Shown one piece after another: positions 26,064 to 33,830 of a stretch of DNA of 41,050 nt. Location: assembly GCA_029856085.1 (NCBI GenBank), contig JAHQWI010000082.1:1-41050 (forward strand), given 5' to 3'. Below the pieces are notes generated by a model. The model was given only the letters and a program-made list of their open reading frames with translations, had not been told where the DNA came from and made no database searches. The stretch is from Promethearchaeia archaeon. Its GTDB lineage: Archaea > Asgardarchaeota > Lokiarchaeia > Sigyniarchaeales > SOKP01. The stretch's first letter is position 1; each line of letters begins with the position of its first letter. The translations under genes and the position numbers were made by a program.

Positions 26064-26759
26064 TTAGGCTAAATACTTTAAACCACTTCTTACTTTATAG
26101 GTTTTTCTAACCCTATCCATCTCAATAAATCTCTTTATTTCAAGATTGTTTAGTAAATCCCTCATCTCAGTACGGTCTTTCTTTAGTTCCTCTCCTAATC
26201 CTTGTATATCAGTTTCATACGTTTTTAATATTTGTATAAGTGATGAATATTCTTCATAAATTACATTAACTAGATGCGTTATTGACTCTTTTATGTTCAA
26301 TCCCGTTTTTGTACTTGTTGGAAAGATTTTACTCTTTTCCGATAAATAATTTTGGCTCTGTATTATTTCTGGAGGTCGAGCACCCTCTATATCCTGCTTA
26401 TTAGCTAGAAAAACAACAGGAGTGCTAGAAGGTAATATCTTTCTTATAGAATTTAATATTACAATTGCGCTATCATCCTTTTCAGGAGCCGCAGCATCAA
26501 AAATAAATATAATTCCATCTGAACCACTCGTGACAATATTCCTCATAACTGAAAATCTAAGAAGTCCTGGTGTGCCAAATAAATAACAATCAAAACCATT
26601 TAATTTTATTGACCCTAAATCCATCCCAACTGTATAATACTTTTCATCTTTGCCTTTCGCTTCTACATTCAATGCATTCTGATCTAAAACTTTTATATAA
26701 CTTGATTTACCCGACTGTAATGGACCCGATACCAGAATTTTTATTATCGTTTCACCAAT
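26064..26759 (-). CDS. small GTPase (COG2229/Arf-like) with irregular start and C-terminal helix domain
   Basis: The first ordinary start in this frame (26672) gives a 202-residue protein that lacks the P-loop. The frame stays open upstream to 26759 and there encodes ETIIKILVSGPLQSGKSSY, a perfect Walker A. Then follow LNGFDCYLFGTPGLLRF (switch II area), FLANKQD (G4) and PTSTKTG (G5), so the GTPase is complete. After residue 160 comes a helical winged-helix-like tail (QGLGEELKKDRTEM onward). No ATG, GTG or TTG exists in frame before the P-loop: the start would have to be ATT at 26759, or a GTG at 26755 followed by one missing base. COG2229-type GTPases are common in Asgard archaea and near the Arf/SRbeta lineage. 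Confidence 0.78.
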   Translation of the reverse strand: MGETIIKILVSGPLQSGKSSYIKVLDQNALNVEAKGKDEKYYTVGMDLGSIKLNGFDCYLFGTPGLLRFSVMRNIVTSGSDGIIFIFDAAAPEKDDSAIVILNSIRKILPSSTPVVFLANKQDIEGARPPEIIQSQNYLSEKSKIFPTSTKTGLNIKESITHLVNVIYEEYSSLIQILKTYETDIQGLGEELKKDRTEMRDLLNNLEIKRFIEMDRVRKTYKVRSGLKYLA

Positions 26760-27063
26760 TTTTTAATAATGCAAATGTAACTTAGATTTTACTTTTTTAT
26801 TTATCTATTTAAAAGGATAATATACTTGGATAATATATTTTATTTATTAAATAGTTAATTTGTGGTTTAAATATTAATATCTTAACTTTCATTTCAAGTT
26901 TTCGTAAATAATTAAGAAAAATAATTTATGATTATATAAACGGTGTTTTCCTTGATTCTTTACATTTTAAAATAAAATTTACTTTAAATTTTCTTTCCAA
27001 TGATATGTGAAAAAGAAGTATTTCCAATTATAAAGTAGGCTTTTAATTCTTTCAAACTACTTA
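26760..27063. other. AT-rich intergenic stretch, nothing recognised
   Basis: About 300 bp between the GTPase start and the FrhB-type gene end. No open frame or RNA gene was found. A 10-bp direct repeat, GGATAATATA, occurs at 26815-26824 and 26828-26837. Confidence 0.5.
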
Positions 27064-28191
27064 TTATACTTCAAAATCTTCGGCTCTTTTTAACTTGCTT
27101 TTACTAAAATTAATAATCTGCGCTAAAATTTTTGATTTATCTACAGAACTATTTAATTCATTTGGTTCAATAATATATCCTTTATTTTGAGCGAGATTGT
27201 ATATTTTTTCTCCTATTTTTGTCCTAACCATAACAGTTGTATAACCAGTTTGAGAGCCCAACCCTCCGAACGAAATATCCGCAAAATAATTTGAAAAATA
27301 TTCACACACTCTACACGCATGTCTCATAATATCACTAAGTTCAGAAAATTCTATCTTTAAGGGTGTATCTTTAGTTCTTAGATTAATTATCAAATTTTCT
27401 TTTATGTTTATCTTCTCAATATCCTTAAAATAAAACTTGAACCTCTCTTCTATTTTCGCTCTAGCAACGTCATCAAATTTAAAATTCTCATAACAAAATA
27501 AACCTAAAGTATACTTAACAATATGAGCAGGAATAATATTGAGTTCTTGCATTTTTCTAATAGAGTGAATTTGGCAGGGAACTCCAACAACAGCAATTTT
27601 CATGTAATCGGAATGCATAATTTTTTTTAATTCAGAAATAGTGGAAACAAATGTATTATAGTTTCCTAATTCCGGAACAGGACCTTTTAAGTCATAATAA
27701 GTTCCTGCCGCTTCAAGGATTTCTTCCTTGCTTCTAGCAAAAAAAGGTATTCTCTGAAAAGAATTAATTCTTTTTGAAATAAGTGCTCCATTTATTAAAT
27801 CATTCTCTAAAAGAGCAATTAAAATAGCTGTAACAACACCCCCATCAGTGGCTATCTCCCGTATTTTTGAATCTTTTGCCTGAGCTGTAACAATTTTAGA
27901 CCAATTTCCTATTGGAGGCTTAAAATTATATTTCTTGTTTAACTCACTTTTCAATTCAAAAGTCTCAGGGCAAATTAAATAGCATATTCCACAATGCAGA
28001 CAATTTTCTTCATTTGAATAATGTGGGGGTCCATCCTCAGTCATTTCAATTGCTCCAATATCTGCTGCAGTACAAAAACTAACACATCCTCCACATTCGC
28101 CACATATACCCCTTTCATGAACTTCTTTAATGAGGTCTTCAAAAGATTTAGGCACAATATCATTCATTTTTGGAGTATTATCTTCATCCAT
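27064..28191 (-). CDS. FrhB/FdhB-type F420-reducing flavoprotein (Fe-S)
   Basis: A 375-residue member of the coenzyme F420 hydrogenase/dehydrogenase beta-subunit family. The N-terminus has two ferredoxin motifs: CGECGGCVSFC (about 34-44) and CLHCGICYLICP (about 65-76). The FrhB fold follows, with ATDGGVVTAILIALLE, VVGVPCQIHSIRKM and CRVCEYFSNYFADISFGGLG. Family members pass electrons between Fe-S clusters, FAD and F420 (FrhB, FpoF) or other acceptors (e.g. glutamate synthase- and Fqo-linked forms); which applies is not clear. It is divergent from the Hdr/MetVF operon, and a shared control region is likely. Confidence 0.88.
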   Translation of the reverse strand: MDEDNTPKMNDIVPKSFEDLIKEVHERGICGECGGCVSFCTAADIGAIEMTEDGPPHYSNEENCLHCGICYLICPETFELKSELNKKYNFKPPIGNWSKIVTAQAKDSKIREIATDGGVVTAILIALLENDLINGALISKRINSFQRIPFFARSKEEILEAAGTYYDLKGPVPELGNYNTFVSTISELKKIMHSDYMKIAVVGVPCQIHSIRKMQELNIIPAHIVKYTLGLFCYENFKFDDVARAKIEERFKFYFKDIEKINIKENLIINLRTKDTPLKIEFSELSDIMRHACRVCEYFSNYFADISFGGLGSQTGYTTVMVRTKIGEKIYNLAQNKGYIIEPNELNSSVDKSKILAQIINFSKSKLKRAEDFEV

Positions 28192-28675
28192 ATAAACTTA
28201 CTCTTTTTTTTTCTTTAGTAATTTTATAACATTTTCTAATATTATAATATTATTAAAAAAACTTTATAAAAATGATATAAATTCGGATATTTTTCACAAA
28301 ATAAATATAGAATTCTGAATATTTTTTCTCGATTTAGTAATTTGCTCCTTTACAATTCTGTTATTACAAAAATAACCTCTTTCACGATATTTTGAATTAA
28401 TATTCAATATTGATAATTAAAAAAGTTAAAATATCTATAAATAATACTTTTTTCTCACTAATTATTGGAATTGATAAATGAAAATGCCGGAGATTTTAAT
28501 AAAAGTTATCAAAATCCGATATGGTAAATAATCTTTAAATAGCAAGATCGATCTTAATTATAATATTGAAATTTATGATCGTAATTTTAAAAAATATAAT
28601 AAATATCTTATTAAAACTGTTAATATTTATAAATTAAGATAATTAGAATCGATAACAGATAAGATTAATTAGATA
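28192..28675. other. 484-bp divergent intergenic region
   Basis: Non-coding stretch between the FrhB-type gene and hdrC. No open frame, tRNA or riboswitch is recognisable. It holds AT-rich promoter-like words and one perfect 12-bp palindrome. It must contain the promoters of both divergent units. Confidence 0.6.
28544..28555. promoter_or_regulatory. perfect 12-bp palindrome, candidate operator
   Basis: AAGATCGATCTT is fully symmetric and lies 121 bp before the hdrC start, in an otherwise AT-only area. It would suit a dimeric regulator such as the Lrp-type protein encoded after metF. No binding is shown. Confidence 0.4.
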
Positions 28676-29194
28676 ATGGTTGGAAAAATTATGCAAATGG
28701 TTGATTTTGAATTTCGAAATGAGATAATAAAGGAAAATTTCTCATTAAATTATTGTTATCAGTGTGGAACTTGTTCTAGCTCATGTCCTGTAGCCTTTAT
28801 TACCAATGGTGAATTTAATCCTCGAAAAATTATTGAACAATCACTTTTAGGGCTTAAAGATTTATTAATAAAAGATCAAAAACCTAATGTATGGTTATGT
28901 TGTACATGTCATATGTGTGTAGAAGAATGCCCCCAAAACGTTTTTTTAACAGAAATTTTTGAGAGAATTAAAAATATGATTGTATTAATAGGAGAACCTT
29001 ACCCTGAGACCTTTAAAATGCAAGCTAAAAGTATTATAGAAAATGGTTTAGCAATTCCACTTTCACAACCAATCATTCGTAGAAGAAATCAATTAGGACT
29101 CCCAAATGTAGAGTCCGTTAATATTAATGAGATAAATAAATTATTAAAAGCTACTAATTTTGAAAAAAAAGTAAACTTACTAGGGGAAAGTTAA
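28676..29194 (+). CDS. hdrC: heterodisulfide reductase subunit C
   Basis: HdrC-type Fe-S subunit, 172 residues, soluble. Two ferredoxin motifs, CYQCGTCSSSCP (about 27-38) and CCTCHMCVEECP (about 77-88), bind two [4Fe-4S] clusters that pass electrons from HdrA to HdrB. There is no membrane segment, which separates it from the HdrE/DsrM type. It is first in the operon hdrC-hdrB-hdrA1-hdrA2-mvhD-hdrA/mvhD fusion-metV-metF. Two further in-frame ATGs are near the start; the first is used. Confidence 0.93.
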   Translation: MVGKIMQMVDFEFRNEIIKENFSLNYCYQCGTCSSSCPVAFITNGEFNPRKIIEQSLLGLKDLLIKDQKPNVWLCCTCHMCVEECPQNVFLTEIFERIKNMIVLIGEPYPETFKMQAKSIIENGLAIPLSQPIIRRRNQLGLPNVESVNINEINKLLKATNFEKKVNLLGES

Positions 29195-29198
29195 TAAA

Positions 29199-30068
29199 AT
29201 GTCATATAGCTATTTTTTAGGATGTGTAATTCCTGGAAGGCTCCCATTTTTAGAAATATCTGCTCGAAAAACATTTGAAGAAATTGGTATGAAAGTTGGA
29301 GATCAAGCTAAATGTTCATGCTGTCCAGATCCTACCGGAGCCGCTCAATTGGATCATGAAACATTCCTAGCTTTAGGAGCAAGAAATTTATGTCTTTTTG
29401 AAGAAAGTAACAATCATATATTAAGCCTCTGTTCTGGATGTACAGAGTCTCTTAAAACAGTTAAACATATTTTAGATAATGATGATGAGAAGAAAAAAGA
29501 AATTAATTCGAACTTAAAGATAATAGGAAAAACTTATAAAGGAGATATTGATATTAAACATTTTGCTGAAGTGTTATATGAAAATATTAAAAAAATTAAA
29601 GAAAAGGTTAAAAAACCATTAAAAGATCTAAAAGTTGCGGGTCACCCCGGTTGTCATTATTTACGTCCTTCTGAAATAATAAATTGGGATGATCCACTCA
29701 ATCCAAAAACATTAGATGAATTAATAGAAGCAATTGGAGCAGATCCTATTGAGTATGATATGAAGAATGATTGCTGTGGAAATCCAGTAGAAAAAACTGA
29801 TAAAGAGATCTCCTTGAGTATGTTAGAAAGCAAACTTAAAAGTATGAAAGAAGCAGGAGCAGATTGTATCGCTTGTGTTTGCCCCGCTTGTTATCAACAA
29901 TTTGATTTCAATCAGAGAGAAATAAATAAAAATAACAATACTGACTATAATTTTCCAGTTTTTTACATAACCGAGTTAATTGCTTTAGCCCTAGGAATAA
30001 ATACAGAGGAACTTGGATTAAATTTCCATAGGATTAAAGTGAATGATGTTTTACAAAAAATTAATTAA
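29199..30068 (+). CDS. hdrB: heterodisulfide reductase subunit B
   Basis: HdrB, 289 residues, with two CCG domains. The first shows C9, KCSCCPDPTGA (CC 41-42) and CSGC (78, 81). The second shows HPGCHYLRP, NDCCGNP and CVCPACYQQFDF. Both sites have all the cysteines needed for the noncubane [4Fe-4S] clusters that cleave a disulfide (CoM-S-S-CoB in methanogens). No CoM/CoB genes are here, so the acceptor in this organism may differ. It starts 4 nt after hdrC. Confidence 0.95.
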   Translation: MSYSYFLGCVIPGRLPFLEISARKTFEEIGMKVGDQAKCSCCPDPTGAAQLDHETFLALGARNLCLFEESNNHILSLCSGCTESLKTVKHILDNDDEKKKEINSNLKIIGKTYKGDIDIKHFAEVLYENIKKIKEKVKKPLKDLKVAGHPGCHYLRPSEIINWDDPLNPKTLDELIEAIGADPIEYDMKNDCCGNPVEKTDKEISLSMLESKLKSMKEAGADCIACVCPACYQQFDFNQREINKNNNTDYNFPVFYITELIALALGINTEELGLNFHRIKVNDVLQKIN

Positions 30069-30088
30069 ACTATAGGAGGCAATATAAT

Positions 30089-31384
30089 TTGGGTGAAAAT
30101 CTGAAAAGAGTAATGGTTATTGGTGGAGGAATCGCAGGGATTCAAGCATCCTTAGATTTAGCTGAAAGAGGTATAGTAGTTGAATTAATTGAGAAAAATG
30201 CCTGTATTGGTGGACGGATGGCTCAACTTGATAAAACATTCCCTACTAATGACTGTTCTATCTGTATTTTAGCTCCTAAGCTCGCAGAGTGTTTTCGACA
30301 TCCAAATATTACGTTACATACACTCTCAGAAATAAAAAACTTGTCAGGTCAACCAGGGAATTTCAATGTGAAAATATTCAAGAAAGCAAGATATGTAAAA
30401 GAAGACGAATGTATAAATTGTGGGGTATGTATAGAAAAGTGCCCTATGAGGGTAGATGATGAATTTGATATGAAATTAAGGAAACGTAGAGCAATATATA
30501 TTGATTATGTTCAAGGAGTCCCCTCAATAATGACAATAGATAGAGAAAATTGCTTATTCTTCACAAAAGATGCTTGTAGGATCTGTGAAAAAGTATGTGA
30601 GAGAGAAGCAATCGATTTCGACCAAAAAGATGAAGAATTTGAATTAAACGTAGGATCAATCATCGTGGCGACTGGTTATGATATATTTGAACCAACATCT
30701 CTTGGTTCTTTAGGATATGGACGATATCTCAATGTTGTTACTGCTTTAGAATTTGAAAGACTAATTTGTGCTTCTGGGCCTTTGGGTGGACATCTGAAGA
30801 GGCCCTCAGATAAAAATGAACCTAAAAAACTTGCTTTTATTAATTGTGTAGGTTCAAGGGATATAAAAAACAATCCATATTGTTCATCTTGTTGCTGTAT
30901 GTATACCACTAAAGAAGCAATGATCGCTTATGAGCATGATAATGAAATAGAAACTTCAATTTTTTATATTGATCTCAGGGCTGCAGGTAAAGGATTTCGA
31001 GAATATATTCAAAGGGGAGAAAATGATTATGCTATTACATATATTAAAGGGAAGGTAGCGAAGATATTAGAAGATGACCAAAAAAACCCTCTCATATTTT
31101 ATGAAGATATTAATACATCGCAAGTTAAACAACTTAAATATGACTTAGTAGTTTTAGCTACTCCTATGGTGCCAAAAAAAGATGCTGGGGAATTAGCTAA
31201 AATTTTAGGGATTAAAATAGATGATTATAACTTTTTCAAAGCAAATAGTTACCACCCACAAAAATCCTCTAAAGAAGGAATTTTTCTCTGTGGTGCTTGT
31301 AGAGAACCAATGGATATTCCGACTTCAGTAATTGATGCAAGTGGAGCTGCTGCTAAAGCCGCTGAAATAGTAATGAGGGGATAA
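30089..31384 (+). CDS. hdrA: HdrA-like flavoprotein, first-half type (QmoA-like)
   Basis: A 431-residue HdrA-type protein without the N-terminal CxCG-NIGG domain. FAD-binding GGGIAGIQAS (about 11-20), FPTNDCSICILAPKL with the HdrA cysteines (about 51-65), an inserted ferredoxin pair (CINCGVCIEKCP from 108; a second cluster around 154-170 with a wider first gap), and CVGSRD...CSSCCCM near 251-271. In Hdr complexes this flavin is the bifurcation centre. Length and layout match QmoA-like proteins. Start is TTG at 30089 with AGGAGG at 30074-30079. It corresponds to residues 1-430 of the 1153-aa protein downstream. Confidence 0.9.
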   Translation: MGENLKRVMVIGGGIAGIQASLDLAERGIVVELIEKNACIGGRMAQLDKTFPTNDCSICILAPKLAECFRHPNITLHTLSEIKNLSGQPGNFNVKIFKKARYVKEDECINCGVCIEKCPMRVDDEFDMKLRKRRAIYIDYVQGVPSIMTIDRENCLFFTKDACRICEKVCEREAIDFDQKDEEFELNVGSIIVATGYDIFEPTSLGSLGYGRYLNVVTALEFERLICASGPLGGHLKRPSDKNEPKKLAFINCVGSRDIKNNPYCSSCCCMYTTKEAMIAYEHDNEIETSIFYIDLRAAGKGFREYIQRGENDYAITYIKGKVAKILEDDQKNPLIFYEDINTSQVKQLKYDLVVLATPMVPKKDAGELAKILGIKIDDYNFFKANSYHPQKSSKEGIFLCGACREPMDIPTSVIDASGAAAKAAEIVMRG

Positions 31385-31389
31385 GGAAT

Positions 31390-33057
31390 ATGTCAGATGA
31401 TGATATTAGAATTGGAGTTTTTGTTTGTCATTGTGGTACTAATATAGGTGGTGTTTTAGATATTTCTGAGTTAACAGAATATAGCAAAACCTTACCAAAT
31501 GTGGTATATAGTGCTGATAACCTATATACATGTTCAGAAGTTGGATTAAGTGAGATCAGAGAAAATATAAAGGAACATGATTTAAATCGTGTTATTGTAG
31601 CATCATGTTCTCCTCGGACTCATGAACCCTTATTTAGATCAACTTGTCAAGAAGCAGGCTTAAATCCTTATTTATTTGAAATGGTAAATATTCGGGATCA
31701 AGATTCTTGGGTTCATATGAAAGAACCTGAAAAAGGAACCGAAAAAGCCAAAGATCTCATTAGAATGGGTGTTTATAAGGCAGCTTTATTAGAATCATTA
31801 GAAAAAATGCAAGTTGGTGTGATACCTTCTGCTATAGTAATAGGTGGAGGGATCGCAGGAATGAATGCTGCATTAAATTTAGCTAACCAAAATTTTAAAG
31901 TAAGTTTAATAGAAAAGGATTCTGAGTTAGGCGGATTACTCAGACATCTAAACAAAGTATATCCTACTAATGAAGATGCTTCAATTATACTAGAGACAAG
32001 AAATTTGGTAGAGAATCATAAAAAAATAGATTTATATAAGTCTGCTGTAATAGAAAAAATTGAAGGATATGTAGGGAACTTTAAAGTAATTATTCTCCAA
32101 AATAAAAAAACATTAGAAATCGAAGCAGGTGCTATTATTGTTGCTACAGGTGCGAAGGCTTTATCACCAGAAGGATATTATAACTATAATGGAAAAACCA
32201 TAATAAGTCAATTAGAATTAGAGGGAATATTAAAAGAGAATAAAATCAATACTAATAACATTACAATGATTCAATGTGTCGGCTGTAGAAATGAAGAAAG
32301 AAAATATTGTTCGAATATATGCTGTATGACTGCGCTTAAAAATGCAATCTTAATTAAGGAGCAAAATCCAGATGCTAATGTTAATATAATTTTTAGAGAT
32401 ATTCAAACTCAAGGTGTTACCTATGAGGAATATTATAGAAGAGCAAGAGAAATGGGAATATTATTTATAAAATATTTGCCAGAAAAACCGCCAATTATTA
32501 AGAAAGATCGTATTGAGGTTTATAATGAATTTATGAATCAAGTTATTGGAATTCCCTATGATCTTGTAGTATTATCAATGCCTCTTATTGCTAATGAAGA
32601 TTCAGAGCAATTAGCTAAAATGTTAAAAGTTCCATTAGAGGAGAATAACTTCTTTTTAGAAGCTCATGTGAAATTAAGACCTGTAGATTTTGCTACAGAT
32701 GGTATATTTGTATGTGGCTCAGCTCATTGGCCAGCAGATATTTCAGAAAGTATATCACAATCAAATGCAGCAGCTTCGAGAGCTAGTACAATAATCTCAA
32801 AAGAAATGCTAGAAGTAGAAGGTTCTACAGCCGAAGTTAATACAGATTTATGTGTAGGATGTGAAGCGTGTATTAAGATCTGCCCCTATAGTGCAATATC
32901 TAAAGATGAAGAAACAGATACCGTAGTAGTTAATAAAGTGGTTTGTAAAGGTTGTGGAGTATGTGGTGCTAGTTGTCCGCATAATGCAATTACCATACAC
33001 CACTTTACTAGTGATCAAATTATTGCTGAAATTGTAACTTATGGAGGTGGAGAATAA
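31390..33057 (+). CDS. HdrA-like protein, second-half type (QmoB-like, no MvhD)
   Basis: A 555-residue HdrA-type protein. It opens with GVFVCHCGTNIGGV and ASCSPRTHEPLFR, the N-terminal Fe-S domain of HdrA. Then comes FAD-binding GGGIAGMNAALNLANQ (about 152), CVGCRN...CSNICCM, and C-terminal ferredoxin motifs CVGCEACIKICP (about 488) and CKGCGVCGASCP (about 519). The inserted ferredoxin pair and the DCSxCIL cysteines of the first-half type are missing: that site reads YPTNEDASIIL. So hdrA1 and this gene complement each other, as QmoA and QmoB do. It starts 5 nt after hdrA1 and abuts mvhD. Confidence 0.9.
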   Translation: MSDDDIRIGVFVCHCGTNIGGVLDISELTEYSKTLPNVVYSADNLYTCSEVGLSEIRENIKEHDLNRVIVASCSPRTHEPLFRSTCQEAGLNPYLFEMVNIRDQDSWVHMKEPEKGTEKAKDLIRMGVYKAALLESLEKMQVGVIPSAIVIGGGIAGMNAALNLANQNFKVSLIEKDSELGGLLRHLNKVYPTNEDASIILETRNLVENHKKIDLYKSAVIEKIEGYVGNFKVIILQNKKTLEIEAGAIIVATGAKALSPEGYYNYNGKTIISQLELEGILKENKINTNNITMIQCVGCRNEERKYCSNICCMTALKNAILIKEQNPDANVNIIFRDIQTQGVTYEEYYRRAREMGILFIKYLPEKPPIIKKDRIEVYNEFMNQVIGIPYDLVVLSMPLIANEDSEQLAKMLKVPLEENNFFLEAHVKLRPVDFATDGIFVCGSAHWPADISESISQSNAAASRASTIISKEMLEVEGSTAEVNTDLCVGCEACIKICPYSAISKDEETDTVVVNKVVCKGCGVCGASCPHNAITIHHFTSDQIIAEIVTYGGGE

Positions 33058-33828
33058 ATGGTATTTGAACCAAAAATTTTGGGATTTTTATGTAATTGGT
33101 GCTCTTATGCAGGAGCAGACTTAGCGGGTGTTAGCCGAATCCAATATCCAACAAATGTCAGAGTTATTCGCGTTATGTGTTCTGGAAGAGTTGATCCTGT
33201 GTTTATAGCTGAAGCATTTATGAACGGTATTGATGGAGTACTTGTTCTAGGATGTCATTTAGGAGATTGCCATTATATAAATGGTAATTATGAAGCAGAA
33301 TTAAAAATGAAAATGTTAAGCAAAACATTATCAATGATAAATTTCTCTGATCGAGTACGCCTTGATTGGGTTTCTGCTGCAGAAGGAGCTAGATTTGCTC
33401 AAATAGTGAGTGATTTTACTGAACATATCCGTAAATTAGGACCATCTCCAGTTAAAAATAAAAAAGTAAAAAAAGAAATAATTGATAATCTAAATGCTGT
33501 TAAATTTGCCCTATGTGATACAAGATTAAGAGCTTTAGTTGCGAGGCAAAGGGAATTAACAACAGATGGTAATGTATATGGCGAAATAATACCAACAGAA
33601 GAATTTGAGGAAATACTTGATAATGCTATTGAAAATGAAATTATTCGTCATAAGATTTTAGAAAAAATAAAGAATAAAGGTAAGTCTGTCCCTGATATCG
33701 CAAAAGAAATCGAAATTGAACCACATAAGGTTTTGCGTCATATTGTAACTCTTCGAGCTCGAGGGTTAGTTGATGTAGATCAAATAAATGAAGAAATTCC
33801 AACTTTCATATCAATTAAAGAGGTGTAA
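33058..33828 (+). CDS. mvhD: MvhD-like [2Fe-2S] subunit with a C-terminal winged-helix-like tail
   Basis: MvhD is the small Fe-S subunit that feeds electrons into HdrA. Residues 1-130 are a normal MvhD: LCNWCSYAGADLAGVSRIQYP (from 11), MCSGRVDP near 40, GCHLGDCHYINGNY near 64, giving five cysteines. Residues 150-256 are an added part: an ALVARQREL helix, an acidic helix, then KGKSVPDIAKEIEIEPHKVLRHIVTLRARGLVDVD (about 207-241), which reads as a winged helix-turn-helix. The start follows the previous stop directly with GGAGGTGGAG as ribosome-binding site. The downstream fused protein has MvhD without this tail. Confidence 0.88.
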   Translation: MVFEPKILGFLCNWCSYAGADLAGVSRIQYPTNVRVIRVMCSGRVDPVFIAEAFMNGIDGVLVLGCHLGDCHYINGNYEAELKMKMLSKTLSMINFSDRVRLDWVSAAEGARFAQIVSDFTEHIRKLGPSPVKNKKVKKEIIDNLNAVKFALCDTRLRALVARQRELTTDGNVYGEIIPTEEFEEILDNAIENEIIRHKILEKIKNKGKSVPDIAKEIEIEPHKVLRHIVTLRARGLVDVDQINEEIPTFISIKEV

Positions 33829-33830
33829 AG

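Noticed and set aside
26815-26837. Direct repeat GGATAATATA twice, 13 bp apart
   Set aside because: Two short copies in AT-rich DNA are expected by chance, and no array continues.
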